Below the pieces are notes generated by a model. That model saw only the letters and a program-made list of their open reading frames with translations, ran no database searches and was not told the DNA's origin. The position numbers and the translations under genes are program-made. A stretch of DNA of 64,000 nt, taken from positions 29,404 through 93,403 of the forward strand of contig NZ_NPDU01000010.1 in the NCBI RefSeq assembly GCF_002811985.1. Direction: 5' to 3'. Of this stretch, positions 25,114 to 34,200 are shown piece after piece. Source of the stretch: Leptospira adleri (GTDB lineage: Bacteria > Spirochaetota > Leptospiria > Leptospirales > Leptospiraceae). The first letter of the stretch is position 1; each line of letters starts with the position of its first letter.

Positions 25114-26307
25114 TTACGGATTTACCGTGACCCAAGAAGGTCCGGTTCCGGTCGGGAAGCTGGAGTTTGCAAGAGTTCCGTTTATATACGCACCCGTCGT
25201 CGCGTTGTATAAAGTCACCGTAGCCGCAGTCGAATTGGTTACATAGGCTATGTTTGCGATCGGATTGACGGATACGCTGGAAGGTCCGGTTCCGGTCGGA
25301 AAGCTGGAGTTTGCAAGAGTTCCGTTAAGATAAGCGCCGTTAGTCGCGTTGTGAAGACTTAGGGTTTGCGAGGTCTGATTTACGGAATAAAGAATATTGG
25401 AAGTAGGGTTGACGGCAATGGAAACGGGACCGGTGCCGACGGGAAGACTGGAGTTCGTAAGAGTTCCGTTTATATACGCGCCGTTAGTCGCGTTGTAGAA
25501 TGTAACCGAATCCCCGGCGTTGTTTCCTACGTATAAAAGATTCGCGGAAGGATTGACGGCGATCGAAGTCGGACCGGATTGGGTCGCAAAACTCGACGTC
25601 ACAGTCACGGTGGAAGCTGTATAATAGGAAACGTTATCTAAATCAAAATTCGTAATATACATACGATCGGTGGCCGGATCGAGTGCGATCGCTTGGGGTG
25701 TGTTTCCCGCGGTAGCTACGCTCGAGTTTGCGAGCGTTCCGCTGCTGTAAGCTCCGGTTGTCGCGTTATAAGAGGTCACCGTTCCGGAAATCGAATTGGT
25801 GACGTAGGTTAGATTCGCTTTCGTATCGACCGCGATGGAATAAGGATCCGAACCCGTTGGTAAAGTGGAGTTAGCGAGCGTTCCGTTGAGATAAGCTCCC
25901 GTCTTTGCGTTGAAAAATGTCACCGAGTTTGCGGTTTGAGTCGTCACGTAAAGTACGTTTGAGACCGGATTGACCGCGACAAAATTCGGACCCGCTGGAG
26001 TCGTAAAACTAGAATTCGCCAGCGTTCCGTTGAGATAAGCGCCCGTCTTTGCGTTGAAGTATGTGACCGTATTTGCGTTGTAGTTGGCGACGTACATGAT
26101 GTTCGGAGTTTCCGTCGCAGTTCCTCCTTGTTGGATCAGCAGAAGCAAGGCCAGAGGTCCTGCGTTCGAATTTGTAGATTTATCATCGGAAACCAAATAA
26201 GTCAGGGCCGGCCAAACCGTGCAGGACACGAGACAAAGAAGAAGGATAAAAAAAAGCAAAGGTCTCACGATTATTCTTATGTAAAGGCTCATCTTAGTTG
26301 CGTTCAT
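25114..26307 (-). CDS. YncE-like seven-bladed beta-propeller lipoprotein
   Basis: A 397-residue exported protein. The signal peptide ends CLVSC (Cys near 29), a lipobox. After a short linker the chain is seven repeats of about 48 residues, each reading roughly x-S-IAVNP-x-x-N-x-LYVTN, then VT-x-YNATTGAY and INGTLANSS-x-PTGTGP. A partial eighth strand (SWVTVNP) at the C-terminus would complete blade one, closing the ring (velcro closure) as in YncE/YVTN proteins. Repeat identity is high at the DNA level (a 144-bp period at 25141 and 25285), so recent duplication or conversion is likely. Cell-surface binding is inferred; no ligand known. The Met at 26292 is an alternative start. Confidence 0.75.
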   Translation of the reverse strand: MNATKMSLYIRIIVRPLLFFILLLCLVSCTVWPALTYLVSDDKSTNSNAGPLALLLLIQQGGTATETPNIMYVANYNANTVTYFNAKTGAYLNGTLANSSFTTPAGPNFVAVNPVSNVLYVTTQTANSVTFFNAKTGAYLNGTLANSTLPTGSDPYSIAVDTKANLTYVTNSISGTVTSYNATTGAYSSGTLANSSVATAGNTPQAIALDPATDRMYITNFDLDNVSYYTASTVTVTSSFATQSGPTSIAVNPSANLLYVGNNAGDSVTFYNATNGAYINGTLTNSSLPVGTGPVSIAVNPTSNILYSVNQTSQTLSLHNATNGAYLNGTLANSSFPTGTGPSSVSVNPIANIAYVTNSTAATVTLYNATTGAYINGTLANSSFPTGTGPSWVTVNP

Positions 26308-26539
26308 CGAAATCGATAATTTCTTGACTTAGTTTCCAATGATAAAACAAGGCCACAAGCGGATCTCTGCGTTCCTTTTTTGCAAAAGAATCAACGACAA
26401 AAAAAAAGGAACAAAGCGTGGAGTTTCATAAGAATATTATAGAATTCTGCAATGATCGACTTATTTTTCAGAATCTACTCGAATCATTTTGGATTGTCGG
26501 ATCGGGGAAAGTAGATTAGCTTAGGTCGGGTAAACCGAG

Positions 26540-27868
26540 ATGGAACGCAATTTAGTGATTTTATTCATCCCTTTTTTATTTCTGTTTATCGGAATTGAAA
26601 TCGTATTCTCTCGTGTTCGCAATTTGAAACTCTATCGTTTTAGCGATTCGCTTAACAATTTTGCGACGGGTATCTCCAACCAAATTTTTATCATCGTCTT
26701 TCATTCGATAACGATCGCAGGCTATCTCTGGATCTACTATCACTGGAGAATTTTCGACCTCCCCGCTTGGCCGGACGAATCCGTATGGCGGATGTCTTCT
26801 CCGGATTTTCTCGGTATTCCAGCTTCTTATCGTTCCGCGGGAATCGTAGTGTTGACTTGGGTCTTCTGTTTGTTCTTTTACGAATTGGCGTATTATTGGA
26901 ACCACAGATTGAGTCACGAGGTGAACTTTCTATGGGCGGGTCATATCGTTCATCATCAAAGCGAAGAATACAATCTGGGGGTCGCGTTTCGCCAGGCGAG
27001 TTTCCGCGGACTTTTCACTTGGGTGTTTTATCTTCCTCTTGCCATCATCGGATTTCCGCCGATAGTGATGGGGTTAGTCGCTCAGCTGAGTCTGATCTAT
27101 CAATTTTTGATTCATGTACGGTGGATCCGAAAATTGCCGAGCTGGTTCGAAGCGGTTTTTAACACGCCTTCGCATCATCGAGTTCATCACGGAATCAATC
27201 CAAAGTATATCAATAAGAATTACGGGGGAATGTTTATCTTTTTCGATAAATGGTTTTGTACTTTCGAGCCGGAAGCTGAGGAGCCGGTCTACGGAATCAC
27301 GACTCGGCTCGACAGTTTCAATCCGTTTTGGGCCAATCTGCACTATTGGTTCGCGATGTTTGAACTTGGAAAGGGTTGCAAGGATTGGAAGGATCGGATT
27401 AGAATTCTTTTCGCCGCTCCCGGATGGATGCCGAAAACGTTTTCGGAAACGGAAAATAAAACGAAATCGTACAATGAGACATTCGAAAAATATGATGTAC
27501 CTTTGCCGAAGGGCTTGATGATATATTCCGCTTTTTGGTCCTGCGTAACTTTGTTCGGATCTTTTTCGGCCCTTTGGCTCGCTTCCGATATTCCGATCGT
27601 GATTTTGGACACGATCTTTTTTATGAGCATCCTATCCTTTGTTTGTATCGGAGGGATCTGCGATCTTAGAAAATGGGTTCTTTATCTGGAGCCGATCCGT
27701 CTTTGTTATCTCGGTTATATGAGTTTCGTCATACTGGAGAGATCTTCGATCGTCTATCCTTTGCTTGGTTTTTTTTCGGTCTCTTGGGTCTGGCTTTTGG
27801 TTCACCGGGAATATTTCGGAGTCGGAAAAGAGGGGATCGTGGAAAACGAATTGTTGAAAGAAAATTGA
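26540..27868 (+). CDS. sterol-desaturase / fatty acid hydroxylase-family membrane enzyme
   Basis: A 442-residue membrane di-iron enzyme. Membrane segments are near 5-23, 44-66, 103-118, 158-178, 330-350 and 355-372 and in the C-terminal tail. The eight-histidine cluster of the family is present: HRLSH (122-126), HIVHHQ (135-140) and HHRVHHG (212-218), which would bind two irons for hydroxylation or desaturation of a lipid. Such proteins include sterol desaturases, carotene hydroxylases and alkylglycerol mono-oxygenase. At 442 residues it is longer than the usual 270-300, with an additional C-terminal membrane region, as in alkylglycerol mono-oxygenase relatives. The substrate is not predictable. 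Its stop is 3 bp from that of the convergent gene. Confidence 0.8.
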   Translation: MERNLVILFIPFLFLFIGIEIVFSRVRNLKLYRFSDSLNNFATGISNQIFIIVFHSITIAGYLWIYYHWRIFDLPAWPDESVWRMSSPDFLGIPASYRSAGIVVLTWVFCLFFYELAYYWNHRLSHEVNFLWAGHIVHHQSEEYNLGVAFRQASFRGLFTWVFYLPLAIIGFPPIVMGLVAQLSLIYQFLIHVRWIRKLPSWFEAVFNTPSHHRVHHGINPKYINKNYGGMFIFFDKWFCTFEPEAEEPVYGITTRLDSFNPFWANLHYWFAMFELGKGCKDWKDRIRILFAAPGWMPKTFSETENKTKSYNETFEKYDVPLPKGLMIYSAFWSCVTLFGSFSALWLASDIPIVILDTIFFMSILSFVCIGGICDLRKWVLYLEPIRLCYLGYMSFVILERSSIVYPLLGFFSVSWVWLLVHREYFGVGKEGIVENELLKEN

Positions 27869-27870
27869 TT

Positions 27871-28275
27871 CTATTTCTTGAATTCGACACGAACGGAGCG
27901 TTGCGGATTCTGCGGGTCGATCCGAAGGAAGCCTTTGTAGAGTCCATCCTTCCGCATAAAGGAAATAAAATATTCATTTTTTATGGTATTTGATTCTATG
28001 GAATAAATCCGCAGACCTTGTTTTCGGGTTTCGACCATAGGAAGACCGTCGATTTTCGGGAGATCCACGACGAGGGGCGATTTTCCGAAACCTCTGTTTT
28101 CCCGTCCGTCGAGGATTTCGCCGATTTCACGGTAAAATAAAAATTCGAATCGGATCTTTTCATTCTCCTTAAAGATGAGAACTTCCGAAAAGATTCCGCT
28201 TATTTCCCTATCGTCCTTTTGGGAAGCAAGACAAAAGGATAGACTTAAGATCAGAAAAGAAAGACAAACCTTCAA
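27871..28275 (-). CDS. small exported protein of unknown function
   Basis: A 134-residue protein with a signal peptide (MKVCLSFLILSLSFCLAS), probably cleaved after Ala17 or so. The mature part is beta-rich and charged (VLIFKENEKIRFEFLFY, then VDLPKIDGLPMVETRKQGLR), with no family that I know. Its start overlaps the stop of the alpha/beta hydrolase gene by 4 nt (ATGA), so the two are translationally coupled. The stop lies 3 bp from the convergent hydroxylase stop. Function unknown; it may be exported with the hydrolase as a pair, which is inference. Confidence 0.65.
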   Translation of the reverse strand: MKVCLSFLILSLSFCLASQKDDREISGIFSEVLIFKENEKIRFEFLFYREIGEILDGRENRGFGKSPLVVDLPKIDGLPMVETRKQGLRIYSIESNTIKNEYFISFMRKDGLYKGFLRIDPQNPQRSVRVEFKK

Positions 28276-29222
28276 CGAATGAATTCCTGAACGACGGGAA
28301 CGGTTTCTTCGGGATTTTCCTCCTGAGGCGTATGTCCGAGATTTTCGAAAAAGACGAGTCGACTTCCCGCGATGTCCCTATGGAATTTTTCCGCGTTGAT
28401 CGGGGGTTGGAGGCGGTCTTTTTTCCCCCAGAGAATCAAAGTGGGAATCTTCAGTTCTACAATACGATTTTCTAATATTCCGGATTCTGAAATTAGTTTT
28501 CTCTGGAATTGTCCCAGCGCCTTTCGGTTTCCTTCCCTCAAAGCCAATTCAAAAAAACGATCTATCTTTTCCTCGGTGACTCGGGAAGGATCTCCGTACG
28601 TGTTTTTCACGCTCGCTTCCACCAATTTTCTCGGAAGAATGTTGTTGATCAGGACGTTGAGGACGGGGATTCTCGCGATCTTAAACGCGATCGGAACCGA
28701 AAGAGATTCGATCTTATAACCGCCCGCGTCCAAAAGGATCAGCTTCTGAAATCGTTTCGGTTGTTCCAACGCCGTGCGCCATGCCACATTTCCTCCGAAA
28801 GAACTTCCGATTAAAATCGCGCGTTTGATTTGAAGGCGATCTAGGATCGCAAGAACGAACTCGATGTATCGTTGCAAGGAATAGTCTTGGTCTAAAGCGG
28901 GGCCCGTTAAACCGAAACCGGGTAAATCGAAGCGGATCACTCTGCGAGATGCTTTGAGTTTTTCCGACCAACCGTCCCAGGTGTGTAGAGAGGACGCGCC
29001 TCCGTGAATGAGCACAAGAGGAATCGGATCGTCCTTAGGACCTTCGTCCCTCAGATGGACCTTGAGTCCGTTGACTTCGATAAAGACGGAAGGTTGTTGC
29101 GCCCATCGCGTTTGCAGTTCTTCGACGGTCTTATCCGATTCCCAAGTAAAAACGATTAGGAGAAGAATCGCGGACGACAAAGAAGCGAAAATTCCCAGTA
29201 AGATTCTTTTGATCAGTTTCAA
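28272..29222 (-). CDS. alpha/beta hydrolase
   Basis: A 316-residue hydrolase with an N-terminal membrane anchor (about 4-24). The oxyanion-side HGGASS is near residue 73, the nucleophile elbow GSSFGG near 143-148 (Ser144/145 region), the acid in LILWGKKDRLQPP near 270 and the histidine in FENLGHTPQEENP near 297. The order matches haloalkane dehalogenase, epoxide hydrolase and ester-hydrolase members; at this level no substrate is predictable. It would act in the membrane or periplasm, depending on the orientation of the anchor. It overlaps the following small exported gene by ATGA. Confidence 0.8.
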   Translation of the reverse strand: MKLIKRILLGIFASLSSAILLLIVFTWESDKTVEELQTRWAQQPSVFIEVNGLKVHLRDEGPKDDPIPLVLIHGGASSLHTWDGWSEKLKASRRVIRFDLPGFGLTGPALDQDYSLQRYIEFVLAILDRLQIKRAILIGSSFGGNVAWRTALEQPKRFQKLILLDAGGYKIESLSVPIAFKIARIPVLNVLINNILPRKLVEASVKNTYGDPSRVTEEKIDRFFELALREGNRKALGQFQRKLISESGILENRIVELKIPTLILWGKKDRLQPPINAEKFHRDIAGSRLVFFENLGHTPQEENPEETVPVVQEFIR

Positions 29223-29421
29223 ATTTTTACCCGTATATATCCCTGGATCTGAAATTCTTATCCGGATTGTTAAACGAATTGAGCGAGTTCCTTTGATGAT
29301 AAAAAAAACGGATCGGTTCTTCCGTCAATTCTTCCCGTTGTCCAGTCCTTGCGACGATTTTTGATACCGCTCGTTTTCCGCGTGGATCTCTTGAAATAAC
29401 TTACATAAAAAGAGAGGAATA

Positions 29422-29751
29422 TCAACCCGGGATTTCCGCGATTTTGTTTGCGTCCTCTCCGCAAACGAGAACGAACTCGCTTTGAGATCCTTTGAGTCTG
29501 CTTTCCAAATAGGGTTTGTATTCTTCCGAATCGTAAAACTTCTGAGCCGCTTCTTTGGAAGGCCATTCTATGAGAAGAAACAATTGTGGAAGTTTTCTTT
29601 CTCCTTCCATCTTCTCCATATTTCCGGTTCGCGCCAGATATTTGCCGCCGTTTTTCTCCACCATCTTGGTTACGTTTCGAACATACGCCGGAATCCACCG
29701 AACGCTGGTTATGTTGATTTCGGCGACTGAATAGTATTTCATCGGTTTCAT
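29422..29751 (-). CDS. DUF1330-family protein
   Basis: A 109-residue single-domain protein of the DUF1330 kind (ferredoxin-like fold): YYSVAEINITSVRWIPAYVR at the start, then KNGGKYLARTGN and WPSKEAAQKFYDSEEYKPYL, the standard pattern of this family. Its function is unknown; members are small dimeric proteins. An AAAGGATGGAATG context precedes the ATG. It stands alone between a hydrolase and a DUF1554 lipoprotein. Confidence 0.8.
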   Translation of the reverse strand: MKPMKYYSVAEINITSVRWIPAYVRNVTKMVEKNGGKYLARTGNMEKMEGERKLPQLFLLIEWPSKEAAQKFYDSEEYKPYLESRLKGSQSEFVLVCGEDANKIAEIPG

Positions 29752-29829
29752 TCCATCCTTTTGTGTTGAGGAAAATTCTTTTCGATTCTTTTAAAAGTCA
29801 AGAGGTTAAGGTTCGAAACGTCCGCTTTC

Positions 29830-30591
29830 TCATTGTCGAACGCAATAGATTCCGTGTTGTGTATCACAAGTGGTCCCCGAGAAATACCCGCGATCGATGA
29901 AATACGTCGAGAATTCAACGGGATCTCCTATGGATCCGTATGTCGTTCCGACCGCGTCGCTTGTCCAATTAAAACATGTTCTCGCGTCTCCAGGCAGCCA
30001 AGTCCCTTGAGAACCGGGAGTATCGATTCTGATTCCCGTGAATGTGTAGGTGTTAGGCGGGCTAGCTCCGTCCACGATGATAGGATTGACGAGTGTCGCC
30101 GAATACATCGCTTGAGAATCGGTTGTGAACGTGAGGGCGCTTTCGCTCGGATTCAGTGTGCTCTTCTTTATATTCAGATATTTTGTGTTCGGATACAAGA
30201 CCCAATTCTTCGTTAGATTTCTGGCGCCCGATTCGTCCATGATCATCGCTTTGTATTCGCCCGGACTTCCGAACGAAGAAGGCAGTAGCGCCGCGGCATT
30301 TTGACAAAGTGCGTCCGCTCCCGCGACGCCTCCTATCGCGCCGTTCGTAAGAACCCCTGCGATGTTGTAGAGTTCGAAGATATAACAAGGCCCTTTGTTC
30401 GCGCTGCATGTAGAAAGGTTATTCGGTTGCGAATTGGAATCCGCGTTTGAAAAACGGGAAGGTTCGATGAGAGCGACCAAAGGATTTTTGAGCGCGTCCG
30501 TAGACATCCGCTCCGCTTCGTTACACGAAATGAAGAAGAAAAGAACGGTTGAAATCGATACGATTCCGTTGATAAGTTCGCTCTTTCTCAT
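29830..30591 (-). CDS. DUF1554 lipoprotein (Leptospira-expanded family)
   Basis: A 253-residue exported protein. The signal peptide ends FFISC (Cys near 23), a spirochaetal lipobox. After a low-complexity linker, from about residue 68 it carries the DUF1554 domain (YIFELYNIAGVLTNGAIGGV, then GADALCQNAA, YKAMIMDESGARNLTKNWVL and the C-terminal CFNWTSD and TCDTQHGIYCVRQ). DUF1554 is expanded in Leptospira and mostly found in exported proteins, from memory; several Cys pairs suggest disulphides. The domain recalls the C-type-lectin-like fold. Binding function at the surface is inferred. It is transcribed alone. Confidence 0.8.
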   Translation of the reverse strand: MRKSELINGIVSISTVLFFFISCNEAERMSTDALKNPLVALIEPSRFSNADSNSQPNNLSTCSANKGPCYIFELYNIAGVLTNGAIGGVAGADALCQNAAALLPSSFGSPGEYKAMIMDESGARNLTKNWVLYPNTKYLNIKKSTLNPSESALTFTTDSQAMYSATLVNPIIVDGASPPNTYTFTGIRIDTPGSQGTWLPGDARTCFNWTSDAVGTTYGSIGDPVEFSTYFIDRGYFSGTTCDTQHGIYCVRQ

Positions 30592-30835
30592 TTGCGTTTC
30601 GACCGTGAAGTTTCAGGCTTCATTTATCAAAACAAATTCATAAATTATAATTACACAAAAAAACGGGGAAATGAGATTCGGGAGACCGAAAACGGAATGA
30701 ACGACGATTATTTAAGAATAAAATTCCGTTAGTCGCAATCACCGTTCAATCGTTCTCCGTCTTCGATTATAAATCTGCATCGGGTTACATACGATTCGGA
30801 TCTGATTTAGAAAGAACCGTGTTTCGCCGGTTCAT

Positions 30836-32452
30836 CTATTCTTTGTTTGTGAGTTCCCTCGATTGAACGTCCAATTCTAAGATTATCCCCGAAAGATTCT
30901 CGCTTTTTTCGGTGAGAGATTCCATAGAAGCCTGAAGGCCGTTGATGGAATTTACGATCGCTCTCAAGCCCATCCTTTGTTCTTTGGAAGCGAGTTCTAT
31001 TTCGGAAGAAAGAGATTTCAAATAATCTAAATTAGAAAAGAATTGCGAGTTTATGGACGTTTGTTCGCGGAAGAGTTGCGTAAATTCCTCGAAATGTGAT
31101 ACGAATTCTTGAAAAAGTGAATCCTGTTCTTTAAAGCGATCAACGGTGATCTCAGCGGACTTTTGTCCCGAAGAAACGTGGTTCGTAGAGTTCTTGATGA
31201 TATTGGAGATAAGACCGGCGTTGCGTGCGCTGCTTTCCGCAAGTTTGGAAACTTCTTGAGCGACGACTGCAAAACCCTTTCCCGCGCTTCCGGCTCTCGC
31301 CGCCTCGATCGAAGCGTTCAAGGAAAGAAGGTTGGTGCGATCGGCAACTTCGGACATGATTTGATTTACGTCACTCACGCTTCTAAAGGAATCTCCTAAC
31401 GCGAATAAGGAATGGGAAAGCTCGTTTACGAAACCGCTTACGGTTGAACCGGCCGTTCTTACTTTTTCCAAACTCTGGTTGAGGTGGCGGTTGAAAGAAG
31501 TGATCCGTTCGATGATCGTTCTGAGATTTTGACTATGCATGACTAAGTTTTCTATGTTCTGAAATTGATTTTGCACGGTTTCCGCTGAACTTTCGGTTTG
31601 AGATTGAAATTCCTCCATTGTAGAGCTGATTTCTTCGAAAGAAGAAGCGTGATCCGAAACGACATTCCTAAAATCGTTCATGAAGTCTTTTAGGTTTTGG
31701 GAAGAATTCCTCAAATAGCCGGCCGATTCCCGCATCTTGACCGTCTTTTCGTTCATTATCTTTTGCGAATGTTCCAATTCTTTTTGTCTTCGCTCCGAAT
31801 TCTGGACCAGCTTTAAAAAGAGGCTCACTAAAAAACGAACGATCATGGAAGCGGTGAACAAAAAAATGATCTTCATCGCCTGTTCCGATAAGGAAGCGTA
31901 ACCCGCGGAAGCCGCCAGCGCCGGATCGTCCACCATCTGCAAACCGTATCGGGCCGCGACGATGACAACAATGGTTTGAGTTACCGAAGTAACCGATCCC
32001 ATGATCAAAACGAATCTGGGAGACAAAAGAAGTCCTGAACAGATGATGTAGAGATAACAGATTCCGTAAAAAATTTGTCCTTTTACGATGACGCCGGAAT
32101 TCTGAGGAATGTCCGCCGCGACGATGATCATCGTCGAAAAAAGACTGAGCACGTCCAGGATCATAAACAGCTGACTTTGTTTTTGAGAAATCTTGCCGTG
32201 AACTTTGATCTTGTAAAAACTATATAAAGCGTAAAGCAACATGCCGGTCACGCCCAGAAGATAAAAAGTGTTTTGAGCGACGGTGCTTCGTTGCCAGGAA
32301 GCTATTATGGAAACGTAAAATAGGACGATTAAGATCAATCGGATCCAGTTGATATACGCGGGACCGGAGGCTATGATCTCTCGGTCCGTCAAATGGGTTT
32401 TGGAATCTCTTGAAAGCATTCTGCTTTTTACATTGGTGCGCTTCCGGCTCAA
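30836..32452 (-). CDS. methyl-accepting chemotaxis protein with six-TM sensor
   Basis: A 538-residue receptor. Six membrane segments occupy residues about 33-53, 60-80, 95-113, 125-145, 150-170 and 185-208. There is no periplasmic ligand domain, so it senses through the membrane or cytoplasm. A signalling helical hairpin fills 230-538, with the tip around [20 protein letters not shown] and the [20 protein letters not shown] core contact region near 382-401. It has the same overall plan as the receptor at 21030, but its sequence is different. No HAMP is obvious and no C-terminal CheR tether. The stimulus is unknown. Confidence 0.85.
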   Translation of the reverse strand: MSRKRTNVKSRMLSRDSKTHLTDREIIASGPAYINWIRLILIVLFYVSIIASWQRSTVAQNTFYLLGVTGMLLYALYSFYKIKVHGKISQKQSQLFMILDVLSLFSTMIIVAADIPQNSGVIVKGQIFYGICYLYIICSGLLLSPRFVLIMGSVTSVTQTIVVIVAARYGLQMVDDPALAASAGYASLSEQAMKIIFLFTASMIVRFLVSLFLKLVQNSERRQKELEHSQKIMNEKTVKMRESAGYLRNSSQNLKDFMNDFRNVVSDHASSFEEISSTMEEFQSQTESSAETVQNQFQNIENLVMHSQNLRTIIERITSFNRHLNQSLEKVRTAGSTVSGFVNELSHSLFALGDSFRSVSDVNQIMSEVADRTNLLSLNASIEAARAGSAGKGFAVVAQEVSKLAESSARNAGLISNIIKNSTNHVSSGQKSAEITVDRFKEQDSLFQEFVSHFEEFTQLFREQTSINSQFFSNLDYLKSLSSEIELASKEQRMGLRAIVNSINGLQASMESLTEKSENLSGIILELDVQSRELTNKE

Positions 32453-32576
32453 TGTAATTTTGCTTCCTTTTGAAATCGAAAATTTTAACTTATAAGGTGC
32501 CGGATGCGCAAAGAAACATCGGGAATCCGCTTATAAATTTTTAATAAATTATTTCCTTTTTGCGGTCGATTCGGCT

Positions 32577-33719
32577 TTATAATACGACTTGGTCTAAGGG
32601 ACGCCGGGGAGAATTGGGCATCGGCTGAGAATACCCGAATCGGACGAGAAGCTGCGGAAATTCTTTTCCGATGCCAAGATACTCGGCAAGTTGAGATCGA
32701 AGTCCGGGAAGTTCCGCGGGTTGATTCATAAAGGCGGATTTGACGTTCAAGGAAGTGGCGAGTAACGTCCATTGTTCGAACGCGCGTCCGACTTCTATCC
32801 AGGATTCTCTGTCGTTTTTCCGGGAAGTGAATACGACCATGCCCGAAGAACTTCGGATTAATTTTTCATCGGAGTCTCCTTGGCTTTTGCCGCTTACGAC
32901 CGCATCCATAAGAATCTCGCCGATCCAACGTGGAACGGATGGATTGCCGGTGCATCGAGTCGCTAAACCGTCTCCCCTTGCGATCGCTTCCGATTCGTTA
33001 AACCGAATCCACTCCTTGAGTTCTTTGTAATATTCCGGATTTGAGATCTGAATACGATCGCCTTCCTTCACGTATTCGATCAGAGGTTCGATCCTTTTTT
33101 TGTCGGTTAGCACGAAGCGTTGGATCGTTTTCGCTTTCCGGGCCTCGTCCAGTCGATTCAATTCGAACGAGGATAAACTTTTGCCGTCGTATTCGTTACG
33201 CGTGGATTGTCTGAGAGGGATCGCACGAAAGAGGGTTTCATTTTTTTTGGATATTCCTTTTTTAAGAATCACTTGAATACATTCTTTCTCCTCCCTTGCC
33301 GGGAAATATTCAACTTCCGGAATGTATCCCGCCTGTTCGGAGGCGATCAGCAGATTTTCGAGCGCACAACCTAAGCTGATATAAAGTTCCCGATCGTCCG
33401 GATCGACCGCCGGGAGTCTCCGGTTAAAATCGGGGAATATGCGGATGGTGTTTTCTTTTAGGGAGAATTTCCACGGTTGAGAGTTGTGTCCCGAAGGAGC
33501 CAATGTCGCATAACGTATTAAATCCAACATCTTCCCGTTTCGATCCGAAAGATCGGGGAAAGATTTTGTTCTAATCCGATCGATTTCCGCGCCGTAATCG
33601 GCTCCGCCGCAGCCGGGCAAGAAGGAGTTCAGAGTCATTCCGGCGCCGAGAAGGGCAGCCTTTGAAAGAAATTCTTTTCGAGAGAAACGATCGTGAATCG
33701 CGGAACGGCGTCTTTCCAT
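32577..33719 (-). CDS. Acg-like nitroreductase-fold protein
   Basis: A 380-residue exported protein with a twin-arginine-like start (FSRKEFLSKAALLGAGM) and a lipobox (LPGC near 37). It matches Acg-type FMN-nitroreductase relatives: LIRYATLAPSGHNSQPWKFS (about 68-87) is the FMN-associated start, followed by RLPAVDPDDRELYISLGCAL (about 101-120) and RQSTRNEYDGK (170-180). Acg from Mycobacterium binds FMN in a changed pocket and may not reduce nitro groups, so activity is open. A Tat-exported FMN protein would act outside the cytoplasm. It is followed at distance by the chemotaxis receptor and is probably monocistronic. Confidence 0.75.
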   Translation of the reverse strand: MERRRSAIHDRFSRKEFLSKAALLGAGMTLNSFLPGCGGADYGAEIDRIRTKSFPDLSDRNGKMLDLIRYATLAPSGHNSQPWKFSLKENTIRIFPDFNRRLPAVDPDDRELYISLGCALENLLIASEQAGYIPEVEYFPAREEKECIQVILKKGISKKNETLFRAIPLRQSTRNEYDGKSLSSFELNRLDEARKAKTIQRFVLTDKKRIEPLIEYVKEGDRIQISNPEYYKELKEWIRFNESEAIARGDGLATRCTGNPSVPRWIGEILMDAVVSGKSQGDSDEKLIRSSSGMVVFTSRKNDRESWIEVGRAFEQWTLLATSLNVKSAFMNQPAELPGLRSQLAEYLGIGKEFPQLLVRFGYSQPMPNSPRRPLDQVVL

Positions 33720-33834
33720 TCTTACTTACTCCTTTCGAAAAACGAAGATTCTCGTTTTAAAGAACGTGAATCCTTTCAATTCGGTTTATAGGAAGCGATA
33801 AACCGAAGAACTCTTCAAGCAAAAATGCAGGTTC

Positions 33835-34200
33835 TTAGAGTTTAGATTCGATAATTTCTTTGATCTGATTGATTTCTACGGGTTTGATCAGATAACCTAA
33901 GGGATCGATACTCTGCGCTTTTTCCTTGGTTTCTTTATCCGTATAACCGGTCACGAAAATGACGGGAATCGATTGAGACGAGCGGATCTGTTTCGCGGCT
34001 CCAATTCCGTCGATCGCGCCTCCTAGATTGATATCCATAAGAATGACGTCCGGAGGATTGTTCTTAACGCTGTCGATCGCGCTTTGCCCCGTGGACACGT
34101 GTTCGGTAATCTTATAACCGACCCGTTTTAATTCTTTTTGCATGAGTAGGGCCGTTAAAAATTCGTCTTCGACGATAAGAATTTTGATCTCAGGTTTCAT
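33835..34200 (-). CDS. CheY-like single-domain response regulator
   Basis: A 121-residue receiver domain with no output domain. The acidic pair E11-D12, the phosphorylation site Asp56 (VILMDINLG) and the Lys of LIKPVE near 108 are all present. Its start codon follows the kinase stop with no gap (TGAATG), so it is coupled to the kinase at 34201 and receives phosphate from it. With no DNA-binding part it must act by protein contact or as a phosphate sink. Confidence 0.85.
   Translation of the reverse strand: MKPEIKILIVEDEFLTALLMQKELKRVGYKITEHVSTGQSAIDSVKNNPPDVILMDINLGGAIDGIGAAKQIRSSQSIPVIFVTGYTDKETKEKAQSIDPLGYLIKPVEINQIKEIIESKL

Noticed and set aside
25114..26307. Regular 144-bp DNA repeats that might be a CRISPR-like array
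   Set aside because: They are in frame and encode beta-propeller blades; spacers are not unique sequence.
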